From assembly GCF_035474595.1 (NCBI RefSeq), contig NZ_DATIND010000138.1:1-38328 (forward strand): DNA of 38,328 nucleotides, in the 5' to 3' direction. Below, in pieces: positions 25,508-34,132 of this stretch; position 1 is the stretch's first letter, and each line of letters opens with the position of its first letter. The DNA comes from Longimicrobium sp. Lineage in GTDB: Bacteria; Gemmatimonadota; Gemmatimonadetes; Longimicrobiales; Longimicrobiaceae. Position numbers and translations under genes: made by a program. The notes beneath the pieces were generated by a model that was not told the DNA's origin, searched no databases, and worked only from the letters and a program-made list of their open reading frames with translations.

Positions 25508-27028
25508 CTACGCTGCAGCCTCCGCCGGCTCGATCTCGTCCTCCCCCGCGTCGCTCACGACCAGGCCGTCGAGGGCGATGAGGCGCTCGGCCTCGGCGGG
25601 GGGGAGCTCCTGCACCTCGCGGAGCTTGCGCTCGATGGCGCGGGTGCGGACGCCGGCCTGGTCCATCTCGCGCGTCGCCGCGTGCAGCTTCTTCTGCACC
25701 TTCTCCAGCACCCCGCCGAAGCGCGCGAACTCGGTCTTCACCGCGCCCAGCACCCCCCACACCTCGCTGGAGCGCTGCTGGATGGCCAGCGTGCGGAAGC
25801 CCATCTGCAGGCTGTTGAGGATGGCCCACAGGGTGATGGGGCCCGCCACGATCACCCGGCTGTCGCGCTGCAGCGCGTCCAGCAGCCCCACGCGGCGCAC
25901 GACCTCGCCGTACAGCCCCTCGGTGGGGAGGAAGAGGATGGCGAAGTCGGTGGTCTGCGGCGGGTTCAGGTACTTCATGGAGATGTCACGCGCGCAGAGG
26001 CGCACCCGCTGCTCCAGTGCCTTCGACGCGGCGTCCATCCCCTCCAGGTCGCCGGCGTCGTGCGCGTCCAGCAGGCGCTGGTAGTCCTCGAGCGGGAACT
26101 TGGCGTCGATGGGGAGCCAGACCGGGCCCAGGTCGTGCCCGGGAAGGCGGATGGCGAACTCCACGCGCGCGCCGTTGAACTCGTTGGTGGCCACGTTGGC
26201 GGCGTACTGCTCGGGCGTGAGAACCTGCTCGAGGAGCTTGCCCAGCTGCACCTCGCCCCAGGTGCCGCGCACCTTCACGTTCTGCAGCACGCGCTTCAGG
26301 TCGCCCACGCCGCTGGCCAGCGTCTGCATCTCGCCCAGCCCGCGGTGCACCTGCTCCAGCCGCTCGCTGACCGCGCGGAAGCTCTCGCCCAGCCGCTGCT
26401 CCAGCACGCCCTGCAGCTTCTCGTCCACCGTCTGGCGCACCTGCTCCAGCTTGGCGGTGTTGTCGTCGCGGATCTGGTCCAGCCGCCCCTCCACCGTCAG
26501 GCGCAGGCGGTCCATCTGCTCGCCGCTGCTGGCGGTGAGGGTGCCGATCTGCGTGGCGAAGCCGTCCAGCTGCATCTTCTGCGCGGCCGACATCTCGCCC
26601 ATCGTGCGCACCACCGAGTCGCTGACGCCCTTCAGCGTGGCGCCCACCTCCTCGCGCAGGCGGCGGGCGCCGTCCTGGCCGGTTTCCGTCATCTCTCGCA
26701 GCGCGCCCAGCACCTGCGCCAGCTGCTCGTCGTTGCGCGCGGAGAGCACGCCCAGGTTCTGGAACACCTGGTCGCCGATGCGCGACAGGCCGGCGGTGAC
26801 CTCGCCGCGGAGGAGGTGGCCGTCGCGGCCGGCTTCCTCGCGCGAGCGGGCGATCTCCTCGCGCACGGCACGCTCCGTCCGCTCCTGCCCCGCGCCCACG
26901 GCGGAGAGCCGGGCGTCCAGCAGCGGCGCCGCATCCGTGCGCGCGCCACGCCGCAGCAGCAGGGCCAGCATCACCGCGCAGAGGAGCAGCAGGGCGATGG
27001 TGATGTAGAGGAGGATCTGGATCGGCAT
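25508..27028 (-). CDS. rmuC: DNA recombination protein RmuC
   Basis: The 506-residue protein has one N-terminal membrane helix (ILLYITIALLLLCAVMLALLL, residues about 5-25), then a long coiled coil (about 50-260). The RmuC domain follows: LKRVLQNVKVRGTWGEVQLGKLLEQVLTPEQY, WLPIDAKFPLEDYQRL, DFAILFLPTEGLYGEV and GPITLWAILNSLQMGFRTL. The PIDAKFP core resembles a PD-(D/E)XK-like nuclease fold and is conserved in the family. RmuC is proposed to limit inversions at short repeats, and some RmuC proteins act in phage defence. The start at 27028 begins at the membrane helix; an upstream ATG adds a non-family tail. It stands alone, followed by a terminator. Confidence 0.93.
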   Translation of the reverse strand: MPIQILLYITIALLLLCAVMLALLLRRGARTDAAPLLDARLSAVGAGQERTERAVREEIARSREEAGRDGHLLRGEVTAGLSRIGDQVFQNLGVLSARNDEQLAQVLGALREMTETGQDGARRLREEVGATLKGVSDSVVRTMGEMSAAQKMQLDGFATQIGTLTASSGEQMDRLRLTVEGRLDQIRDDNTAKLEQVRQTVDEKLQGVLEQRLGESFRAVSERLEQVHRGLGEMQTLASGVGDLKRVLQNVKVRGTWGEVQLGKLLEQVLTPEQYAANVATNEFNGARVEFAIRLPGHDLGPVWLPIDAKFPLEDYQRLLDAHDAGDLEGMDAASKALEQRVRLCARDISMKYLNPPQTTDFAILFLPTEGLYGEVVRRVGLLDALQRDSRVIVAGPITLWAILNSLQMGFRTLAIQQRSSEVWGVLGAVKTEFARFGGVLEKVQKKLHAATREMDQAGVRTRAIERKLREVQELPPAEAERLIALDGLVVSDAGEDEIEPAEAAA

Positions 27029-27426
27029 GTTTCGCGGGACCTGGAAGGGGGATGGCTCGCCGGGAAGCTTACGACGCCCCCGCGAAATCACCAAGTGTTT
27101 CGTCGGGGATGCGTCCGAAGCCGTTGGACCGGCACCATCTCCAGAATTCCCGCATCTCCCGTGGCGGCGGCGGTGCCGGGCGCACCGGAAGCCGCGCGTG
27201 CCGTTCGCCCGCCCGTCGTGGCCGCCCGAATACTCCGCCGGGCCGCTCGTCCATGGCTCGTAGCGCCGAATGTTTCGCGCTGTTATCTATGTGCGCACGC
27301 TTCCATCGCGATCCTACCCACGGCAAGCTGTTGTGGAGCAACGGCTTCGCGCGGCGTGCGGAGTCATTCCGCCCGGCCCTTGCCCACTCCGGCGGACCCA
27401 TCTCATCACCCACTCCAGAGCGCATC
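27029..27426. other. Gap before the Gly-rich gene
   Basis: These 398 bases separate the divergent rmuC and Gly-rich genes. An open frame continues upstream of 27427 to about 27052, but its Arg/Pro/Ser-rich content (RRGRPNTPPGRSSMARS) is unlike protein. I see no gene and no clear promoter. Confidence 0.5.
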
Positions 27427-27663
27427 ATGTACTACCAGACCGCGGATCCCTATAACGATGACGGCGGCGGCTACGGCGGCGGTGGCGGCTACGGCGGCGG
27501 CGGTGGCGGCAGCGGCACGGGCGAGGATACCGGGATCACCGGCGGCACCGATCCCGGCACCACGCCGACGCTGAATCCGGGGCCCAACGGCTGGTGGGAG
27601 TTCTTCAACGGGGCGTGGCACTGGATGACGGACCCCATCCCCAAGACCATGCTCGCACCCTGA
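27427..27663 (+). CDS. Small Gly-rich protein
   Basis: The 78-residue protein is MYYQTADPYNDD followed by a run of Gly with Tyr (GGGYGGGGGYGGGGGG), a Thr/Gly/Pro linker (TGITGGTDPGTTPTLNPG) and an aromatic C-terminus NGWWEFFNGAWHWMTDPIP. The aromatic end with four Trp and two Phe is too structured for chance reading. The Gly/Tyr run recalls flexible or structural linkers. ATG 27427 is the last before the distinctive part; AGAG precedes it by about 6 nt. No signal peptide, and I recognise no family. It could be a small structural protein or a peptide precursor. Confidence 0.5.
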   Translation: MYYQTADPYNDDGGGYGGGGGYGGGGGGSGTGEDTGITGGTDPGTTPTLNPGPNGWWEFFNGAWHWMTDPIPKTMLAP

Positions 27664-27689
27664 GCGGCGGCGCGATCGTGCACGACACT

Positions 27690-27757
27690 GGAGACGCGGA
27701 GATGCGGGGAGGCATCCTCCGCGTCTCCGCGTCTCCGCGTCTCCGCGTGAGATCCCT
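27690..27757. repeat. GCGTCTCC repeat hairpin
   Basis: GGAGACGCGGAGATGCGGGG faces a run of four GCGTCTCC/GCGTCTCCGC units ending GCGTGAGATC. The right arm is the same as at 16536-16561. It lies just after the Gly-rich gene and may end its transcript. Confidence 0.6.
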
Positions 27758-27819
27758 GCGACGACCGTCTTGCACGGAATCCGGTGGACGATCCCGGTGC
27801 GCATCACCGAGTGACGTGC

Positions 27820-27897
27820 GTGACGGGCGATAGATCTTTCGGCCTGCAAATGTCTGCGCGGACGTGGTTGCGGCGTGGCCGGCCTCAGGATGACGTC
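27820..27897 (+). repeat. Half copy of the MITE-like element
   Basis: GACGGGCGATAGATC(T/C)TTCGGCCTGCAA and the right terminal 23 bp of the element (27875-27897) match the right side of 3507-3748. The left end is missing. It lies directly downstream of the LytTR regulator stop. Confidence 0.7.
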
Positions 27898-27926
27898 TCG
27901 GTTGATATCGCGTCTATCTTCCCGGC

Positions 27927-28706
27927 TCACCCGGTGAAGTAGACGCGCTCCTGGAGGCGGGGGCGGTAGCGGCGGCTGCAGACCAGGCGGGTGCCGTCCT
28001 TCAGCGCCACCGACAGCTCGCGGTGGAAGAGCGGCTCCACGCTGGCGATGCGCGACAGGTTCACGATGGTGGAGCGGTGGATGCGCACGAACTTCGATGG
28101 ATCGAGGAGATGCTCCTCCATCTCCTGCAGCGACTTGTGCACCAGCCGCTCCTGCTTGCCGATGTGCAGGCGGATGTAGTTGCCGTCGGCCTCGATCCAG
28201 TCGATGTCGGCCACCTCCACGAACTTGTACTGGTCGCCGCCCTTGATGGCCATCAGCTGCGGATACTCGGGCCGCGCGGGCGCCTGGAGGAAGCGCACCA
28301 GCGCGTCCAGCCGCGGGTCCTGCACGCTGCGGCGCGAGCGCGCGGCCTCGCGGGCGCGGGCCAGCGTGCGCCCGAAGCGCTCCTCGTCGAACGGCTTCAG
28401 CAGGTAGTCCAGCGCGTACGCCTCGAAGGCGCGCAGCGCGAACTCCACGTACGCCGAGGCGAACACCGTCACCGGCATGCGCTCGGCGCCGATGGCCTCG
28501 ACCACGCCGAAGCCGTCCACGCCGGGCATCTGCACGTCCAGGAAGACCAGGTCCGGGCGCTCGGCGCGGATGCGGGGGATGGCCTCGGCGCCGTCCACGC
28601 ACTCGCCCACGACCTCGATGTCGTCCTCGCGTTCCAGGAAGGCGCGGATGCGCTGGCGCGAAAGGGCGTCGTCATCCACCACCAGCGTGCGGATCAGCTC
28701 CGTCAT
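27927..28706 (-). CDS. LytTR-family response regulator
   Basis: This 259-residue regulator has an N-terminal receiver domain with acidic pocket D11-D12-D13 and phospho-acceptor Asp57 (FLDVQMPGVDG). The switch Tyr/Lys lies near residue 100 (DYLLKPFDEERF). A LytTR DNA-binding domain follows (about 150-255: IKGGDQYKFVEVADIDWIEADGNYIRLH, then FVRIHRSTIVNLSRI). It binds direct repeats through its beta-sheet domain. Its ATG overlaps the kinase stop as ATGA, so the two are translated together and form a LytS/LytR-type pair. The genes it controls are not clear from the window. Confidence 0.93.
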   Translation of the reverse strand: MTELIRTLVVDDDALSRQRIRAFLEREDDIEVVGECVDGAEAIPRIRAERPDLVFLDVQMPGVDGFGVVEAIGAERMPVTVFASAYVEFALRAFEAYALDYLLKPFDEERFGRTLARAREAARSRRSVQDPRLDALVRFLQAPARPEYPQLMAIKGGDQYKFVEVADIDWIEADGNYIRLHIGKQERLVHKSLQEMEEHLLDPSKFVRIHRSTIVNLSRIASVEPLFHRELSVALKDGTRLVCSRRYRPRLQERVYFTG

Positions 28707-31003
28707 CGCGGCACCGCCTCCGTCCGCGCCGCCGTCGTCGCAGGCCACGGCTCCTCGTGCCAGGGAAGGCGGATGACGATGCCGTCGCCCCGCACGACCT
28801 CCACCTCGTCCCCGCCGTAGAACTGGGAGAGACGGTCGCGGATCTCCCCCGCCGCGTCGCCGCCGGATGGATCCGTGGACGGATCGCCGCCGCGCACCCC
28901 GATCTCCAGCATCTCCCCGCATCTCCGCGCGGACAGGGTGACGCGCGCCTCGCCCTCTCCCGCGGCGGCGACCGCATCCGCAACCAGCGGCTGCAGGAGG
29001 GTGGGGGGGATGAGGGCGTCGAGCGCATCGTCCTCCATCTCCCACTCCACCCGCAGCCGGCCGCGGAGGCGGATGCGCTCGACCTCGAGGAAGGGCTCCA
29101 GCGCGCGCATCTCCTCCTCCAGCGGCACCTCGCGCTCGCCGCGGGCGGCCATGGCGCGGCGCAGCAGGTCGGCCAGGCGCACCACCATGCGCTCGGCGTC
29201 GGCCGGGGCGTGGTGCACGCGCGAGGCCACGGCATCCAGCGCGGTGAAGAGGAAGGCGGGGTTCACCCGCATCTGCAGCCCGCGCAGCTCGGCCGAGGTG
29301 CGCTGCAGCTCGGCGCGCGCGAGCGAGGCCTGCAGGCGCAGCCCGGCCGCCTCGCCCGCGCGGGAGCGGCGCGCGTACTCCAGCGCGTGCGAGACCAGCG
29401 AGACCGCCGCGTACGCGCCCGCCCACGCGGCGGCCTCGGTCGCCATCGCGCGCAGCACGGCGGGGGAGGCGAGCACGGCGGCGGGCGATCCCCACGCCAC
29501 CAGGCAGAGGTTGCGCTCCAGCGCCACGGCCGCGCTCAGCCCGAGCGCCGCGCGTACGTGCCGCCACACCCCGCGCCGCCCCGCCGCCGGGGCGCGCCGG
29601 GCCGACACGGCGGCGGAGAAGAGGAGAAGCGCGAGCAGCGCCGCGTTCAGCATCCCGCACACCGCCGCCTCCGCCGCGCCCACGATGCGGTGGGGGCGGA
29701 CGGCGAGGCCGAGCATCCCCGCGTACGCGCTGCGCCAGAGGACCAGGAAGAGCACCGCCGCCGCGATCCGCTTCACCCGGAACCGGCGGTCGTCGCGCGC
29801 GTCCAGGGTCTCCGCGGGCGCAGCCTCGAGCGCCGGGGCGGGCATCGGCGCCTCGTGCCACGGCAGGCGCAGCGACACGCGCGTTCCGCCGCCCGCCGCG
29901 GGGGCGATCTCCAGCGCCTGCGCGTCGCCATACAACTGGGCGAGGCGGGCGCGGGTGTTGGCGGTGCCGATCCCCGCGCCCGGCGCGCGGTGATCCGCGG
30001 CGGCTTCCAATCCCACGCCGTCGTCGCTGACGGCCAGCTCCAGCCAGCCGCCGGCGCGGCGCGCGGAGACGCGGACGCAGCCGCCGTCCGGGCGCCCGGC
30101 CAGGCCGTGCTTCACCGCGTTCTCGGCCAGCGGCTGCAGCACCATGTGCGGGACCCAGGCGCGGCGCGCGTCGCCCTCGATCTCCCACTCCACCCGCAGC
30201 CGGCCGCCCAGGCGGATCTCCTCCACCTCCAGGAACGCCGCCAGCGTGCGGACCTCCTCGTCCAGCGGCACCTCCCAGGTGCCCGCGCGGCCGGCGGCGT
30301 GGCGCAGCAGGTCGGCCAGGCGCGCCACCATCCGCCCGGCGTCGTCCGGCGCGTGGAGCACCAGCGCGGAGGCGGCGTGCAGGGAGTTGAACAGGAAGTG
30401 CGGGGTGAGCTGCAGCTTCAGCACGCGCAGCTCGGCGGAGGCACGCTCCAGCTCGGCGCGCGCGAGCGATGCCTGCAGGCGCAGCGCGGCCAGGCGCCGC
30501 TCGCGGTAGCGCCGCGCGTACTCCACCGCGTGCGCGGCCACGGCCAGCGCCGCGTACAGCATCACCACCGCGGCCAGCTCGCCCGCGTCGCGCGCGGCGG
30601 CGAAGCCGGGGCCGGGGTCGGCCAGCAGCAGCCGCTCGGCCTTGCGCACGCCCACGTCGAGCGCCGCGAAGCCCAGCGCCGCGCTGGCGTGCAGGGCCAG
30701 CGAACGGGCCAGCCCGCGCCGGGCAACGGGGTGCAGCCGCGTCAGCCGGAACGCCGCCCATCCCGCCGCCGCCAGCACCAGCGACGACGGCACCGCCAGC
30801 AGCAGGGCGAGCGCCGGCGTGGCGTGCCGCCCGCCGCGCAGCACCGCGCCCCCGAAGTCGGGCGCCAGCATCGCCAGGTTCACGGCGAACCACGCGCCCA
30901 GCGCGGCCGCCGCCGTCCACGCGGAATTGCGGGCGGGGGATGGTGCTTCCGGTGGCGAAATCGGCTCGGTGCTGGCGGCGGATGCTGCGGCGCGCGGGTT
31001 CAT
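28703..31003 (-). CDS. LytS-type sensor kinase with two tandem kinase modules
   Basis: The 766-residue protein contains two copies of a membrane block plus His_kinase/HATPase module. Copy 1 has several helices (about 25-165), then TPHFLFNSLH with phospho-acceptor His202, PLAENAVKHG (N box) and DDGVGLEAAADHRAPGAGIG (G box). Copy 2 repeats the layout: membrane helices, a coiled region (GLRLQASLARAELQRTSAELRGLQ) nearly identical to copy 1 (ALRLQASLARAELERASAELRVLK), then NPAFLFTALD with Ala583 in place of His, PLVADAVAAAGEG without the N-box Asn/Lys, and RGGDPST in place of DDGVG. Copy 2 is thus a pseudokinase. Start 31003 is one of three in-frame ATGs, and none has a good ribosome site. Confidence 0.9.
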   Translation of the reverse strand: MNPRAAASAASTEPISPPEAPSPARNSAWTAAAALGAWFAVNLAMLAPDFGGAVLRGGRHATPALALLLAVPSSLVLAAAGWAAFRLTRLHPVARRGLARSLALHASAALGFAALDVGVRKAERLLLADPGPGFAAARDAGELAAVVMLYAALAVAAHAVEYARRYRERRLAALRLQASLARAELERASAELRVLKLQLTPHFLFNSLHAASALVLHAPDDAGRMVARLADLLRHAAGRAGTWEVPLDEEVRTLAAFLEVEEIRLGGRLRVEWEIEGDARRAWVPHMVLQPLAENAVKHGLAGRPDGGCVRVSARRAGGWLELAVSDDGVGLEAAADHRAPGAGIGTANTRARLAQLYGDAQALEIAPAAGGGTRVSLRLPWHEAPMPAPALEAAPAETLDARDDRRFRVKRIAAAVLFLVLWRSAYAGMLGLAVRPHRIVGAAEAAVCGMLNAALLALLLFSAAVSARRAPAAGRRGVWRHVRAALGLSAAVALERNLCLVAWGSPAAVLASPAVLRAMATEAAAWAGAYAAVSLVSHALEYARRSRAGEAAGLRLQASLARAELQRTSAELRGLQMRVNPAFLFTALDAVASRVHHAPADAERMVVRLADLLRRAMAARGEREVPLEEEMRALEPFLEVERIRLRGRLRVEWEMEDDALDALIPPTLLQPLVADAVAAAGEGEARVTLSARRCGEMLEIGVRGGDPSTDPSGGDAAGEIRDRLSQFYGGDEVEVVRGDGIVIRLPWHEEPWPATTAARTEAVPR

Positions 31004-31277
31004 GCTACGGCCGGGGGACGGCGCGGCTGTATGTGCGGCGAGGGCGAGCGGGCGGGGCGCAGAGGGCATTCTGCCGGGGTCCGGAAGTGGCGGGTGAAGC
31101 CGCAAAGATGCGCGTCGTCCGGGGCGGATTCAAGGTGCGTTCTCCTCCACGCCTCGCCGGTCCGACGGCGGTGGGAGCGGCGGAAGATGGGCCGCCGCGC
31201 GCCACATCCGCGGCGCCGCCCGATCCGTACGCAGCGAGAGAACGTTTAGATGCAGACGGATCGGGACGGCAAGAAAA
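31004..31277. other. Gap upstream of the kinase gene
   Basis: It must hold the promoter of the kinase-regulator pair. Two more in-frame ATGs (31069, 31105) could start the kinase. I see no other gene and no clear operator direct repeats. Confidence 0.5.
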
Positions 31278-31354
31278 GACGGGTTCCACGCAGGGAAGCA
31301 GAGTAGCAGAGAGATCCCTCCTCTGCTTCTCTGCCCCTCTGCGTGGAACCCGTC
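31278..31354. terminator. Long hairpin after the lipoprotein gene
   Basis: GACGGGTTCCACGCAG (31278-31293) pairs perfectly with CTGCGTGGAACCCGTC (31339-31354). The inner segments AGCAGAGTAGCAGAG and CTCTGCTTCTCTGC add a second imperfect stem. Read on the minus strand it follows the stop at 31396 by about 40 nt. Confidence 0.7.
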
Positions 31355-31395
31355 GTTCAGCGATCGATTCGAGCGGGAGCGCGTGCCGGAATCGT

Positions 31396-32622
31396 TCAGC
31401 CCCCGTGCGTGACCCAGCGGACGGTGCCGTCCGTGCCGCGCCAGAGGGCGATCACCCGGCCGTGGCGCGCGTCGGGGACGAGCTGCGCGTCGCCGCCACC
31501 GAGCTGGCCGGGTGCCGCGAGCGTCGCCAGCGGGGACGGCGCATCGCCCTCCATCGTGAACGCGTAGAGGCCGTCGCCCTTACCGGGGTCGCGGGTGTGG
31601 CGGAGGACGACGTGGATGCGGCCGCCCGCGCCCCGGACGACGGCCGCGCGGTAGAACACGCCGCCGCGCAGCGCCGCCGGCGTGACGTCTTCCGCATCCC
31701 CCCAATTGCGCCCGTCGCGCGAGACGGCGTGGAAGAGCGCCTCGGGGAAGACGTCGCCGTCGGTGTCCTCCAGCCAGAACAGGTGCCATCCCCCGTCTCC
31801 GTCTTCCACCATCTGCGGAAAATGCGAGTAGCGGCGCGCCACGGAGTGCACCTCCACGTCGGGCCAGGCCAGCCGCGAGCGGAGCGGGCGCACGAACACG
31901 TCGTTCTCCGCGCTCGGCCGCAGCGGCGACACGGCCTCGCCGATGTAGGCGAGCTGGAGCGGGCGCCCGGCCGGGGCCGACGCGAACGCCGTCATCCGCC
32001 CGTCGTGGTCCAGGAACTCCGGCGCGGAGGCGGATCGGCCGCGCAGCGTAAGGTGGCCGATGCCGCGCCCCTGCGCCTGGAACAGTACCTCGACCGCGCC
32101 GTCCGGCCCGGTGGCGGCGGAGAGCGACAGGTCGGGGATCCCCGCGGGAAGGGGCTCGCGGTACAGCACCCGGGGCTCCGACCAGCGCCCGCCGTCCAGC
32201 GCGCGGTGCATCAGCTCGGTGGGGATGCCGGGCGGCGACGCGGTGCCCGTGTGCGCGTACCAGAGCAGGTGCAGCGTCCCGTCTCCCCCGATCGCCAGCT
32301 GCGGCGCCTCGGCCAGCGGGCCGCCGCCGGCCAGCGGCACCGGGGCGGACCAGCCGGCGGAGTCCAGGCGGGCGTACTGGAGCAGGTCGGCCCAGCCGTC
32401 GTGGTCCGTGTCGGCGGCGAACACGGCGTGCAGCGTTCCCGCGCCGTCCACCACCGCCGCCGCGGGCGACGCGCCGCGGTTCAGCGCGTGGGAGAGCGCC
32501 GGCGCCGCCCGCGCCGCCGACCAGGCAGCGGCGGGAGCCGCCTGCGCCTCGCGCGGGGCGGGGTCGCAGGCGGCCAGCAGGCAGAGCGGGGCGATGGGGA
32601 GGGCCAGACGGCGGAGCATCAT
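31396..32622 (-). CDS. Lipoprotein with beta-propeller-like repeats
   Basis: This 408-residue protein has a lipoprotein signal (LALPIAPLCLLAACDPA, lipobox LAAC). It then has several repeated strand blocks of the form GDGTLHLLWYAHTG, DGAVEVLFQAQGRG, GDGGWHLFWLEDTDGDVF and GGRIHVVLRHTRDPG. These suggest a six- or seven-bladed propeller of the BNR/sialidase-like type. No catalytic Asp box or sialidase arginine triad is visible, so a binding role is more likely than an enzyme. DTDHDGWAD and DTDGDVFPEA may bind calcium. Two adjacent ATGs (32622, 32619) serve equally. The family is unknown. Confidence 0.82.
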   Translation of the reverse strand: MMLRRLALPIAPLCLLAACDPAPREAQAAPAAAWSAARAAPALSHALNRGASPAAAVVDGAGTLHAVFAADTDHDGWADLLQYARLDSAGWSAPVPLAGGGPLAEAPQLAIGGDGTLHLLWYAHTGTASPPGIPTELMHRALDGGRWSEPRVLYREPLPAGIPDLSLSAATGPDGAVEVLFQAQGRGIGHLTLRGRSASAPEFLDHDGRMTAFASAPAGRPLQLAYIGEAVSPLRPSAENDVFVRPLRSRLAWPDVEVHSVARRYSHFPQMVEDGDGGWHLFWLEDTDGDVFPEALFHAVSRDGRNWGDAEDVTPAALRGGVFYRAAVVRGAGGRIHVVLRHTRDPGKGDGLYAFTMEGDAPSPLATLAAPGQLGGGDAQLVPDARHGRVIALWRGTDGTVRWVTHGG

Positions 32623-32704
32623 GCGCGCGGCGATGAAGGTGAGGGTGCGCGGAAAGCGCGGGAGGACGCGGTCCCTGGTGCGGACCGCGCCCTCCCGGAT
32701 CGGA

Positions 32705-33346
32705 TCACCAGCAGGTCGTGTTCGACGAGCCGAAGGTGTGGCTCCGGTTGGTGCCGTCGACCGTGTAGCCGTAGTTGGCCGTGAAGGTGTGCTGCACGGA
32801 GATGCGCCAGACGAAGGCGGCGCTGGACGGGTAGGAGGCCGTGCGCGAGGCGTCCAGCTCCTGCGGGCTGCCGAACGCCACCATGTAGTCGCTGTCGAAC
32901 TGCGAGGGGGTGGCGCCGCATCCCTTCCAGTCCTGCGCGCCCACGGTCTGGTAGCTCACCCGCAGCACCATCGACTCCATGTTCGTGTGCGCCTGCGAGT
33001 ACGTCCACATCTGCGACGTCTTGGTCACGCCGTTGTTGGTGTGGGTGTTCGAGGTGAAGTAGTCGAGCGAGGCGCGCGGCGGCGTGTACGTGCCGCCGGG
33101 GTCGCTGCCGCCGCACGAGGTCGGGTCGTCCGGGTAGCACGGCCCGTCGATCACCATCCGCGGGCCGTCGCTGTTGTGCACGGTGGGGTCGGCGATGCCG
33201 TGCGCGGCGTACTCGGCGGGCTTGTAGACCTTGACGATCGACAGGTCCGGCTGCGTGCCCTTCGCGGACTGAAGGGTGGTGGGCGAGTCCTGGCAGGCGG
33301 CCAGCACGGCGACGGCGGCGAACGCGGCGATGTGGGTCAGGCGCAT
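32705..33346 (-). CDS. Lipoprotein of unknown function
   Basis: The 213-residue protein starts MRLTHIAAFAAVAVLAACQD, with lipobox LAAC. AGGAGA lies 6 nt upstream of the ATG. The mature part is rich in Ser, Thr, Asn and aromatic residues. It has four later Cys (GPCYPDDPTSCGG, WKGCGATP and a C-terminal TTCW) that could form two disulfides. Beta-strand patterns dominate (VLRVSYQTVG, VWRISVQHTF, YGYTVDG). No family recognised. It lies 83 nt downstream of nothing coding and precedes the propeller lipoprotein on the same strand, so the two may be co-transcribed. Confidence 0.82.
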   Translation of the reverse strand: MRLTHIAAFAAVAVLAACQDSPTTLQSAKGTQPDLSIVKVYKPAEYAAHGIADPTVHNSDGPRMVIDGPCYPDDPTSCGGSDPGGTYTPPRASLDYFTSNTHTNNGVTKTSQMWTYSQAHTNMESMVLRVSYQTVGAQDWKGCGATPSQFDSDYMVAFGSPQELDASRTASYPSSAAFVWRISVQHTFTANYGYTVDGTNRSHTFGSSNTTCW

Positions 33347-33847
33347 GGAGCTTCTCCTGGAGCGACTGCGTGGGTGGTGTGGGGCTGCCGTCCGGCACCC
33401 CCGTGTGTTCCGGGCACGACCCGGGTCGGATCGCACCCTTGCTGCTGCCTGGCGGCTTCCGGAAACCTCTCCGCGAATGGGGATGGGAGTGAGACGGGAC
33501 GCCCCGCCTGCGCGGCCCTCACCGCGCCGCCGATGGGCGCGCGGGACCGGTGCGAGGCGCAGGATACGCGCATCGGCGAGCGGCGGATAAGGAGTGTGGG
33601 CGAGCGGGCGGGGCAGTGATGCGGGCGGGCCGGAAGGGCGGGTGAGCGGCCGGGGGATCGTGGCGTGTGGGGTGCGGCGTGGCGGGAGAGTCCAACGCTG
33701 CTACAGCGGGAAGAACGCGACGGCCCCCTTGTGTGGCCGAGGTCGAAACGTTACCCCTTCGTTCCCTTTCTTCATCGGCGTCATTCACGGTGATGATGGA
33801 ACTGGAGGCGATTCGATGATGCGCGTGATTTCCGCTCACGGACGGCG
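33347..33847. other. Intergenic region without visible gene
   Basis: About 500 bases lie between the divergent lipoprotein and DUF4160 genes. GC drops near 33690-33830, where the DUF4160/DUF2442 promoter is likely. I find no convincing frame, hairpin or repeat. Confidence 0.5.
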
Positions 33848-34132
33848 GTGCCGACGGTTCTGACCGTCGGCCCTTACAAATTCCGCTTCTTCAGCACGGA
33901 CCGTCTGGAACCCCGCCACATTCACGCCACCCGCGGCACGCTCGTAGCGAAGTTCTGGTTGGATCCCGTCAGCCTCGCGAAGAACAGAGGCTTTCCCGAT
34001 CAGGAGTTGAACTCGCTGGCACGACTGGTGATAGAACACCAGGAGAAGCTCAGGAGCGCTTGGGATGACTACATTTGGTACTGGAGACTGAACCGGCCGC
34101 CGCGAGCGTGGAAGTCTCCGAAGACCGCCTGA
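33848..34132 (+). CDS. DUF4160 domain protein
   Basis: The 94-residue protein reads MPTVLTVGPYKFRFFSTDRLEPRHIHATRGTLVAKFWLDPVSLAKNRGF. This matches the DUF4160 pattern of a FxF strand, the ExxHxHxxxG-like segment and a KFWLDPVxLAxxRGF helix. The start is GTG 33848, since the family begins at this MPTVL; the upstream ribosome site is poor. It overlaps the DUF2442 gene by 58 nt if that starts at TTG 34075, or by 25 nt if at GTG 34108. Such pairs are often described as candidate toxin-antitoxin modules, but activity is not proven. Confidence 0.85.
   Translation: MPTVLTVGPYKFRFFSTDRLEPRHIHATRGTLVAKFWLDPVSLAKNRGFPDQELNSLARLVIEHQEKLRSAWDDYIWYWRLNRPPRAWKSPKTA

Noticed and set aside
27927-30920. 997-codon minus-strand frame running from the kinase region into the LytTR gene
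   Set aside because: The first 700 codons are an Arg/Gly/Ala-rich shadow of the kinase in another frame. The true regulator starts at 28706.
28757-31249. 830-codon plus-strand frame over the kinase gene
   Set aside because: It is an antisense shadow with Arg/Gln/His-rich low complexity, while the minus frame has clear kinase motifs.
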